Below, in pieces: positions 9,693 through 16,458 of a DNA stretch of 64,000 bases; position 1 is the stretch's first letter; the number at the start of each line of letters is the position of its first letter. A program made the translations under genes and the position numbers. The stretch covers positions 1,850,001 to 1,914,000 of the forward strand of contig NZ_CP128650.1 in the NCBI RefSeq assembly GCF_030644225.1, read 5' to 3'. This DNA is from Selenomonas dianae (GTDB lineage: Bacteria > Bacillota > Negativicutes > Selenomonadales > Selenomonadaceae). The notes below the pieces were generated by a model, which was not told where the DNA came from, did not search any database, and worked only from the letters and a program-made list of their open reading frames with translations.

Positions 9693-10348
9693 GCACGCCC
9701 CACGGGCGGACGCGCCACAACGCGCCCGATCTTCGCCCCGCGTGCGCTGAATTTGCGTTCATACTCCGTCATGATATTGTCCGCCTCACCGAGCGCATGG
9801 AGATCGTGCGTCACGCGCGAGAGCTGCCACCCCTCGCGCTCCATTGTTTCAAGCGAGTAGTCGAACAGCCCCATATTGTCCGTCTTAAAGTGAATCTCTC
9901 CATCCTCACGCAGAACAGCCGCATACCGTGCAAGGAAAAGCTCGCTCGTCAGCCGACGCTTCGCATGACGTGCCTTCGGCCACGGATCGGAGAAATTCAG
10001 ATAGATGCGGTCCACTTCGCCGGGTGTAAAGAGCTCCGTCAAATGCACCGCATCAAAAACGAGCAGCCGCACATTCGACAGTGCACGCGCCGCCGCCTTC
10101 CGTGCGGCAAAGTAGAGCACCCCCTGCTGCGCCTCAAGCCCGACATAGTTCACCTCGGGATGACGCGCCGCCAGTTCCGTCAGAAAATCGCCCTTACCCA
10201 CGCCGATCTCCACGTGAAGCGGCGCTGTGCGCCCAAACGTCTCCGCCCATGCTCCCGCGCATTTCGACCAGTCGCCGCCGAGCGGCGTCACAAAGTCCGC
10301 ATAGTCCAGAATCGCCGCATCAATCCACGGTTTTCGTCTCAGTCTCAT
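9689..10348 (-). CDS. trmB: tRNA (guanine-N7-)-methyltransferase
   Basis: A 219-residue TrmB, which makes m7G46 in the tRNA variable loop using S-adenosylmethionine. The SAM-binding motif is VEIGVGKGDFLTELA near residue 50, and the family signature is YLNFSDPWPKARHAKRRL; GLEAQQGVLYFAARKA matches the second SAM loop. It lies 46 bp after the TPS transporter gene and its stop overlaps ftsW by 4 bp, so all three probably share the promoter at 12111-12139. Confidence 0.96.
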   Translation of the reverse strand: MRLRRKPWIDAAILDYADFVTPLGGDWSKCAGAWAETFGRTAPLHVEIGVGKGDFLTELAARHPEVNYVGLEAQQGVLYFAARKAAARALSNVRLLVFDAVHLTELFTPGEVDRIYLNFSDPWPKARHAKRRLTSELFLARYAAVLREDGEIHFKTDNMGLFDYSLETMEREGWQLSRVTHDLHALGEADNIMTEYERKFSARGAKIGRVVARPPVGRA

Positions 10349-10394
10349 AGTATATCCCGCTCATCCCCGTTCTGCCGCGCAGAAAACAGACCGA

Positions 10395-12068
10395 TTACCA
10401 AATCTTTCCCGCCATGAACCAGACGCGGTTCTTCGCGTTGTTCTTTACCGACACCGACGAATCCAGCCCGATCCGCTTGGCATAGTCCAGCCGCGCGAAC
10501 CAGTCGCCCGGCTCACTGTACGCCGCGCCGAATCCCCAACCGCGCAGCGTCACACGATCCGCGCCGTCCATGCCCTTGCTCACACGCACCGCGCCCGCAT
10601 CGTAGAACGTACTCAGCGTCAGTCCGCGTAGCGGCGTGCGCCAGCGCAGTTCCGCCGTGCCGAGCGCACCCTCGTCGCCCGTCCCCTCGCCCTGCGCGTA
10701 GGCACGCACACCGTTCGGACCGCCGAGGTAGAACTCCTCCGAGCTGTCGAGATTGCGACTCGCCTTCTGCCCCGAAACCTTGACCATAAAATCGGTGCTG
10801 TGCCCGAGCTGCTGCACCGCCGTCACATCCGCTTCGAGCTTCGCATACGTTCCGTCCTCCGTGTGGTTCAGCGCCCCCAACACACGGCTGTAGTCCGAGT
10901 CCAGCCCCAGCGACCCGACCGTCAGATTCGCCGTATAGTTCAGCATCAGCCCGCGCGACCGCTGCATACCGACCAGCCCCGCATAAAGACTGTGGGTGTG
11001 CTTCTTGCCCCTCAGATCGAACCCCGTGATGTCGTCATTCAGATTGCGATAGTTATAGCCGTAACGGAAAATGAGACTGCGCTCCGTCAGATGATAGAGC
11101 GGAGCCTGTCCGAACAGCGTGAGCGTCAGCGAATTGCCCTCCGCACCGATCGGAGAGAGCTCCCTGCCCACCTTGTAATTCATACGCGAAACACCAATGC
11201 CCAGTGTCGAACCGCCATGCCCGACCACCGTTTCATAGTTCGCATAGAAATTGCGCAGACTCCCGTTCGAAATCAGCGTACCGAGATTTACCTTATCGCC
11301 CGTCCCCGACGGATCGTAAAGCGTCTCCTGCAGACCGTAGCGATACCGCCCCGTCGACGGGCTGCCGTAGTTCTCTACATAGAAAACCGTATTCGACTCC
11401 TTCGAGTCCTCGATGCGCACCGTCAGCTTGCTCGTACCGAACTCCCGTCCGGGGCTCAGCACCCCCACCGCACGCGCTCCCGTCGCATCCGACACCCCGT
11501 AAAGCGCTGTCTCCAGACGTTCGGTCGTGATAATATCGCCCGTTTTGAGCCCTGCGATAATACGCCGCGCCACAGGCGTTCTGAGGCGGCTCTTATTCTC
11601 GATCGCAATCTCATCGTAACGCCCCGGCAGAACGCGCAGCACCACCACGCCGTCCGTACTCTCCTGCGGCGGCAGATACACCGCAGCAGCAGGATAGCCG
11701 TGACTGCGGCAGTAGGACGTCAGCTCGTCCACCGTCTGCCGCAGCTGCGCCATCGTACGCTTCTCCCCCATCCCCTCGGAAAGAATACGCGAAAGCGCAT
11801 CCTTGTCGAGGACGAGATCGGGTGCCTCCATAATGAAGTTCTCAATCGTAAACTGTGCATCGTCCCCGTCCTGGCGATAGCGCGGCACACCGTCCTCCAC
11901 ACCGATCTCAGACGGCGGCTGCTCACTCGCGACATCCGCCCCCGGACGCGCCAAAGACGGCGCAGCAAGCCCCGCAGTTCCCTGCGCTGCAAGTCCCGCA
12001 CAAATACACGCCGCAAGCCCTGCACGCAGCATCATACCCTTTTCCATATGGCTCATCCCATCTCGCAC
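10395..12068 (-). CDS. two-partner secretion outer membrane transporter (ShlB/FhaC family)
   Basis: About 557 residues. A signal peptide (hydrophobic stretch MLRAGLAACICAGLAA, small residues before APS) is followed by a POTRA domain (roughly DAQFTIENF to RVLPGRYDEIAIEN). A C-terminal 16-strand-type barrel carries the substrate-loop motif GPNGVRAYAQGEG and ends in an aromatic residue (GKIW), as outer membrane barrels do. Its role is to export a TpsA exoprotein. The likely client is the 3780-residue protein at 16459-27801, which has no transporter beside it; this pairing is inferred. The start is uncertain: GTG 12068 follows AGGAGC with a long spacer, while ATG 12056 or 12047 are alternatives. 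Confidence 0.9.
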   Translation of the reverse strand: MRDGMSHMEKGMMLRAGLAACICAGLAAQGTAGLAAPSLARPGADVASEQPPSEIGVEDGVPRYRQDGDDAQFTIENFIMEAPDLVLDKDALSRILSEGMGEKRTMAQLRQTVDELTSYCRSHGYPAAAVYLPPQESTDGVVVLRVLPGRYDEIAIENKSRLRTPVARRIIAGLKTGDIITTERLETALYGVSDATGARAVGVLSPGREFGTSKLTVRIEDSKESNTVFYVENYGSPSTGRYRYGLQETLYDPSGTGDKVNLGTLISNGSLRNFYANYETVVGHGGSTLGIGVSRMNYKVGRELSPIGAEGNSLTLTLFGQAPLYHLTERSLIFRYGYNYRNLNDDITGFDLRGKKHTHSLYAGLVGMQRSRGLMLNYTANLTVGSLGLDSDYSRVLGALNHTEDGTYAKLEADVTAVQQLGHSTDFMVKVSGQKASRNLDSSEEFYLGGPNGVRAYAQGEGTGDEGALGTAELRWRTPLRGLTLSTFYDAGAVRVSKGMDGADRVTLRGWGFGAAYSEPGDWFARLDYAKRIGLDSSVSVKNNAKNRVWFMAGKIW

Positions 12069-12110
12069 GTTCGTATCACAGCTCCTAAACACGGCCAATA
12101 ATTCGACTAC

Positions 12111-12139
12111 ATTCTAGCATTTTCGGGGGGAAAACACAA
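12111..12139 (-). promoter_or_regulatory. promoter of the TPS transporter-trmB-ftsW unit
   Basis: TTGTGT (12134-12139), 17-bp spacer, TAGAAT (12111-12116) on the minus strand, 43 bp upstream of the proposed GTG start. It is divergent from the promoter at 12159-12187. Confidence 0.7.
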
Positions 12140-12158
12140 GGCAGGACGGGCGGCGCGG

Positions 12159-12187
12159 TTGCAATCCGCATATGATTGCGGTAAACT
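12159..12187 (+). promoter_or_regulatory. promoter of the phosphatase gene and possibly the helicase/DarT/DraG cassette
   Basis: TTGCAA (12159-12164), 17-bp spacer, TAAACT (12182-12187), 33 bp before the phosphatase ATG. The spacer contains an inverted repeat CCGCA-N6-TGCGG (12166-12181), a possible operator. No separate promoter is evident in the 57 bp before the helicase gene, so the cassette may depend on this one. Confidence 0.6.
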
Positions 12188-12220
12188 TTGGAAAAGAACA
12201 GTATACAGACAGGAGCATAG

Positions 12221-12682
12221 ATGATGAAGAAAATATTATTCGTCTGCCACGGCAACATCTGCCGCTCCCCGATGGCGGAGTTCGTCATGAAACACCTCGT
12301 GCGCGAAGCGGGGCTTGCCGATAAAATCCTTGTGGAGTCCAAGGCGCTCCACCGTGACGAGATCGGCAGCGACACCCATCGCGGCACACGCGAAGTTCTC
12401 CGCGCACATAACATCCCGTTCGAGAAACGTCGCGCCACACTGATGACCGCCGCCGACTACAGCGCATTCGATCACATCATCGGCATGGACACCGAGAACA
12501 TGAACGACCTCGACCGCCTCACGGGCGGCGACCCCGACCGCAAAGTCCGCCGCCTCCTCTCCTATAGCGGCGAGGAACGCGACGTCGCCGACCCGTGGTA
12601 CACCGGCAACTTCGACGTGACCTATCGTGACGTGGATGCGGGGTGTCATGCGCTATTAAAGGAACTGATAAAAAACGGATAA
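12221..12682 (+). CDS. low molecular weight protein tyrosine phosphatase
   Basis: A 153-residue LMW-PTP. The catalytic P-loop CHGNICRS (C-x5-R-S) is at residues 9-16 and the general-acid loop DPWYTG is near residue 125, so the enzyme should be active. Family members dephosphorylate phosphotyrosine on bacterial tyrosine kinases, often in exopolysaccharide control, or act on small phospho-substrates. The start ATG at 12221 follows AGGAGCATAG. Its codon use is GC-rich like the core genome, unlike the AT-richer cassette that begins 57 bp downstream, so co-transcription does not by itself imply shared function. Confidence 0.93.
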   Translation: MMKKILFVCHGNICRSPMAEFVMKHLVREAGLADKILVESKALHRDEIGSDTHRGTREVLRAHNIPFEKRRATLMTAADYSAFDHIIGMDTENMNDLDRLTGGDPDRKVRRLLSYSGEERDVADPWYTGNFDVTYRDVDAGCHALLKELIKNG

Positions 12683-12739
12683 AAACACACGGACGAAATA
12701 CATAGGGAATGCGAACCGTACACGCAGAAAGGAACCGCT

Positions 12740-14152
12740 ATGCAAATCCACCCCAAAGGAAAACAAAACGAAGTCCTGGCACTGCCACCGAAGGGACATA
12801 TTATCGTTTTAGGAACAGCCGGAAGCGGCAAAACCACAATCGCCTTGCTGCGTGCCAAATATTTAAGCACACTCCACAAAAACGACAAGGTATTACTGGT
12901 TGCATTCAACAATGCACTGATGGAGTATATGCGCTCTATTCTCCACACCATTCCCGAAAACCTCATCATCAAAAACTATCACAAAGTTGCTTATCAATAC
13001 CTGCACGCGCGCGGGAAGTGGCCCAGAGGTACAAAAATCGCCGATTCCAAAGAGACATATACATTGGTCGAGGAAGTATTGACCGAACTGCGCAAAAAGT
13101 ATGCAAAAGAAAGCACCTTCAAACGTCCCACACAATTCTTCGTCGATGAAATTTCATTCATAGAAAAATTTGGCTTTAATGATTTTGAAGAATATGAAGG
13201 AAGCGAACGTATTGGTCGTTCCGGCGCTTATCTTGCGCGAAAAAACAGGAAATGGACGTATATGGCCTATGAAAAGTATATCGCTTCGCGTACCGCATCC
13301 GGAATGCGGTACGATTGGGATGATATCGCCTTTCATGTCTGCAAAGACCTACAGGAAGATTCATCCGAGCATCTCTACAGGCATATCATTGTCGATGAGG
13401 GACAGGACTTGTCGCCGACAATGATCCGCTCGCTGGTCGCCTTGGCTGCACCCGACGGATCTTTTACATTCTTTGGAGATGTCGCCCAGCAAATTTATGG
13501 AAGTCGTCTCTCCTGGCGTGATTCCGGCATCAAAACAAATAAGGTATGGTCATTTGATGCCAACTACCGAAACTCCGGGGCAGTCACAGATTTCGCAAAG
13601 GACATAACAGAGAGTGCCTATTGGCAGAAAAGCGAGGATATGATCGATCCCCTGCCCTCCCTCGCAGAGGGACCGAAGCCGCTTCTCATCAAATTTGCAG
13701 ATCGAACCGGTGAATTTCAGTGGATCGTAAAGCAGGCGATCGAACTCGGACAGTTATCCTCGGTCGCCGTCATTTGCCGCACAATATCCGTACGCAACAA
13801 ATTTAAGAGACTGCTGGAAACCACAAACGCACGTTTTGTCATTATTGACAAATATCTGACGAACGTCACCTATGACAACGGGATTTTCTTAACGACCTTT
13901 CATGCCTCAAAAGGCTTGGAGTTTGACCATGTATTTCTTCCCAACTTAGAGGATGACGTTCTGCCCGATCCCAATGTTGTCGAGGATGCCATATCGAAAG
14001 AAGAAGCATTTTCGGATGAACTGAAACTGCTCTATGTTGGCGCGACACGCTCAAAATATGGTCTGTATATGACATATCATGACACCTTATCCCCCTTGTT
14101 TCCCCAAACAGCTTCGAGCTATGAACGCATCAACGGAGATGAACTCGGATGA
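12740..14152 (+). CDS. compact UvrD-like superfamily 1 helicase (first gene of the ADP-ribosylation cassette)
   Basis: A 470-residue SF1 helicase-like ATPase with all core motifs: GTAGSGKTT (Walker A, residues 25-33), VAFNNALMEYM (Ia), IIVDEGQDLSP (Walker B, about 216-226), FFGDVAQQIYG (III), NYRNS (IV), TTFHASKGLEFDHVFLPNL (V) and LLYVGATRSKYGLYMTY (VI). At 470 residues it is much shorter than UvrD/Rep/PcrA (around 700), so accessory subdomains are reduced. The ATG at 12740 follows AGAAAGGAACCGCT. Its stop overlaps the DarT-like start in an ATGA, indicating translational coupling. It may remodel DNA or sense damaged or phage DNA for the downstream ADP-ribosyltransferase; that is inference. 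Confidence 0.88.
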   Translation: MQIHPKGKQNEVLALPPKGHIIVLGTAGSGKTTIALLRAKYLSTLHKNDKVLLVAFNNALMEYMRSILHTIPENLIIKNYHKVAYQYLHARGKWPRGTKIADSKETYTLVEEVLTELRKKYAKESTFKRPTQFFVDEISFIEKFGFNDFEEYEGSERIGRSGAYLARKNRKWTYMAYEKYIASRTASGMRYDWDDIAFHVCKDLQEDSSEHLYRHIIVDEGQDLSPTMIRSLVALAAPDGSFTFFGDVAQQIYGSRLSWRDSGIKTNKVWSFDANYRNSGAVTDFAKDITESAYWQKSEDMIDPLPSLAEGPKPLLIKFADRTGEFQWIVKQAIELGQLSSVAVICRTISVRNKFKRLLETTNARFVIIDKYLTNVTYDNGIFLTTFHASKGLEFDHVFLPNLEDDVLPDPNVVEDAISKEEAFSDELKLLYVGATRSKYGLYMTYHDTLSPLFPQTASSYERINGDELG

Positions 14153-14832
14153 ATGCCTTTGATATTCTGCAACAGCGCAACGTAACCCGTCTATGTCACT
14201 TCACCAAATTTCAAAAACTGCCAATCATCCTGAGTTCCGAGGAAGGCATATTAGCTACTGCCGCCATCACAGCGGATGTAAAAGATACCATCGACGAAAA
14301 CAGATATGACGGTTTACCGGAATATGTATGCTGTTCCATACAGTATCCAAACTCATGGTTTCTGGAAGGAGCGAAACAAAGAAATGCGGACAGACTCTTT
14401 CGGGACTGGGTCGTCCTATACATTTCTCCAACGATATTAAACTGCAAATCTGCAAAATTTTCCCCCGGCAACGCGAGTGCGGAGCACGGGAAATACATTC
14501 ATGATCGCATGGAGGAAATCGACGCCATCTTTGCCGATACCGTCCCCACCTTCAAATACCCCCGGCCAAAGACCATGCTTCCCTCCTGCCCCACCGACGG
14601 ACAAGCAGAAATATTGATCCATCATAATATTCCACGTCGATTTATCATCGGAATCGCGGTAAACGATGTGGCGCTTGCGAAGCGCGTTGATGCTTTGCAG
14701 GAGATGAACACAGCCGATGCTCCGCGCCCGATCAGCATCGCCCCCGATATAATGAGCAGTGCATGGAGCACGCAGGTAAAAAAAGGGCTTGTTCCCAAAG
14801 AGTACATATACAATCCTTCGGAGGGGTACTAA
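14149..14832 (+). CDS. DarT-like ADP-ribosyltransferase (DUF4433 family), putative toxin
   Basis: A 227-residue protein resembling DarT, which uses NAD+ to ADP-ribosylate thymidine or guanosine in single-stranded DNA. Matching signs are the N-terminal LCHFTKF (the His-Phe-Thr NAD+ motif, His17), the hydrophobic RDWVVLYISPTIL strand, and the C-terminal TDGQAEILIHHNIP with the expected catalytic Glu154. Family relatives usually have a segment of the type N-x-P-M-L-Y in the centre; here it is CSIQYPNSW, a divergent version, so the base or target specificity may differ. Translationally coupled to the helicase (4-bp overlap), and the glycohydrolase starts 1 bp after its stop. It is the likely toxin of the cassette. 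Confidence 0.78.
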   Translation: MNAFDILQQRNVTRLCHFTKFQKLPIILSSEEGILATAAITADVKDTIDENRYDGLPEYVCCSIQYPNSWFLEGAKQRNADRLFRDWVVLYISPTILNCKSAKFSPGNASAEHGKYIHDRMEEIDAIFADTVPTFKYPRPKTMLPSCPTDGQAEILIHHNIPRRFIIGIAVNDVALAKRVDALQEMNTADAPRPISIAPDIMSSAWSTQVKKGLVPKEYIYNPSEGY

Positions 14833-14833
14833 A

Positions 14834-16396
14834 ATGACGCCATCTATTCCAACAATTGCCGAAAAATGCAAAGGCGCTCTGCTTGCCACCGCAGTCGGCG
14901 ATGCACTTGGCTGGCCGAACGAACGCCCGTCAAAAACACGGGGGGTGACAGGAACAGTAAGTACACATTTTATCGAATGGGTACGCAAAGGAAACGCGCC
15001 CACGTATCAGAGTGAAACCATCTTACCGGGAGAATACAGCGATGATACACAACTGACCTTATCGGTCGCCCGCAGCATCATTGCAGGAAATTGGGAAGTT
15101 TTTTTTATGAAACAGGAACTTCCATTCTGGCTGAATTACCAGCGCGGGGGCGGAAGAGCCGTATTAACGGCGGCGCGCTTCTACAAAATCAAAAGCAACT
15201 ATAAATTATGGGAATCCGGTAAAAAGCGGGATTATTTCAATGCGGGTGGAAACGGTGCCGCCATGCGTATCCTGCCTCATGTCATAGCCAATGCCGCAAG
15301 CAACAATATTGCACCGCTGATGATTGATGTCTTTCGAAACACCATGATCACACACGGTCATCCGCGTGCATTTTTAGGCGCTCTGTGCTACGCCTTCGCA
15401 CTGAACCATCTTTTACGAAAAAAAACCGATCTAAAACGTGGAGAACTGATACAGGCTGTACTGGACGGAAAATGTCATTGGGGCGAACTTACGAACTTTC
15501 ATATATTCGATGATTGGATCATCACTGCACCGCCATATGGGGAACATGATTTTCGTACAGAATGGGAAATCACCTGCACACGCATGACGAATCAGCTTGC
15601 AATGCTTCTCAAAGAACTGCCAAAAGGCGCATTTCTGAACGATCGTGACATCCTTGCGCGACTGGATTGTTTTGGAAAAGCAAGCGGAGCGGGAGACGTT
15701 ACCATACTCGCGGCTCTGTATCTAAGCACCAAGTATGCCTCCAACCCCGTCTTAGGCATTAAAGTCCCCGCTTTCTCCCACGGCGCAGACACCGATACCA
15801 TCGCCTCCATAACAGGCGGCTTATTGGGTATGCTGAACGGCATGGACTGGCTTTTGCCGGAATGGTTGGAAGTCCAGGACTACACCTGTCTGCTGCATAT
15901 TGCAGATCTCCTTTTGGCAGAGAACGGGAAGGAGCTTGTAAAGGCGGAAACCATCGCACTCGAAAAAGAAGAAGACGAATGGCAAAGCAGCCCGATCGGA
16001 AAGATGAAGCCGATCCTCGTTGAAGATACTTCAACAGATAAAACAATTTCGAAGTGGAGAACAGCCTTGGGACAAACCCTGTACCGAAGGGATCAGCCCC
16101 ATAAGAATCGGTCTGCACAGCCAACAACGGATATGCCACAGCATACGGCATGGATCGAAAAAGACCCCCCGTCGACAGAATTTACTCCTACGGAGACACC
16201 TCCTATCTTTAGCCTCTCAAAAGAAGGAATCACAGCCCTGCGCGAGGATCCTGTTTTCAACAAAAAAATCACCTGTGGAAAGATTCTCGATGCCGTCGCT
16301 CTGCTGCTGGAAAACACCCTTACGCCTGAGAAAATTGCGAAGAAATTACGCCTGCATACGTCTATGGTTGAACAACTAAAACGCTGCATAAGATAA
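14834..16396 (+). CDS. ADP-ribosylglycohydrolase (DraG/ARH family) with possible C-terminal HTH, putative antitoxin
   Basis: A 520-residue protein. The N-terminal two-thirds is a DraG/ARH fold with both dinuclear-metal signatures: GALLATAVGDALGW near residues 14-27, EYSDDTQLT near 66-74 and HGADTDTIAS near 316-325, plus NGAAMRILP and THGHP. Such enzymes remove ADP-ribose from proteins or nucleic acids. A linker rich in Pro/Thr/Lys follows. The last 45 residues (LTPEKIAKKLRLHTSMVEQL) look like a helix-turn-helix, suggesting DNA binding or autoregulation. ATG 14834 has GGAGGGG upstream; an in-frame ATG at 14789 lies inside the DarT gene and is not preferred. It probably reverses the DarT-like modification, taking the place of the DarG macrodomain. 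Confidence 0.85.
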   Translation: MTPSIPTIAEKCKGALLATAVGDALGWPNERPSKTRGVTGTVSTHFIEWVRKGNAPTYQSETILPGEYSDDTQLTLSVARSIIAGNWEVFFMKQELPFWLNYQRGGGRAVLTAARFYKIKSNYKLWESGKKRDYFNAGGNGAAMRILPHVIANAASNNIAPLMIDVFRNTMITHGHPRAFLGALCYAFALNHLLRKKTDLKRGELIQAVLDGKCHWGELTNFHIFDDWIITAPPYGEHDFRTEWEITCTRMTNQLAMLLKELPKGAFLNDRDILARLDCFGKASGAGDVTILAALYLSTKYASNPVLGIKVPAFSHGADTDTIASITGGLLGMLNGMDWLLPEWLEVQDYTCLLHIADLLLAENGKELVKAETIALEKEEDEWQSSPIGKMKPILVEDTSTDKTISKWRTALGQTLYRRDQPHKNRSAQPTTDMPQHTAWIEKDPPSTEFTPTETPPIFSLSKEGITALREDPVFNKKITCGKILDAVALLLENTLTPEKIAKKLRLHTSMVEQLKRCIR

Positions 16397-16399
16397 ACG

Positions 16400-16430
16400 C
16401 CCCCCATCGACATTCTCCGTCGATGGGGGG
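16400..16430. terminator. bidirectional terminator between the DraG gene and the giant TPS gene
   Basis: A perfect 12-bp stem, CCCCCCATCGAC (16400-16411) with GTCGATGGGGGG (16419-16430) around a 7-nt loop. It sits 3 bp after the DraG stop and 28 bp from the stop of the convergent exoprotein gene. Flanking T tracts are short on both sides. Confidence 0.75.
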
Positions 16431-16458
16431 CATTTGCATCATGCGATTCAATTTTCCT

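Noticed and set aside
12236-12649. A 137-residue minus-strand frame opposite the phosphatase gene
   Set aside because: The plus strand encodes an intact phosphatase with catalytic motifs; the antisense frame has no family resemblance.
12221-12682. Phosphatase as a fourth member of the ADP-ribosylation cassette
   Set aside because: Its codon use is like the core genome and it is not overlapping the helicase gene; shared transcription is possible but a functional link is not supported.
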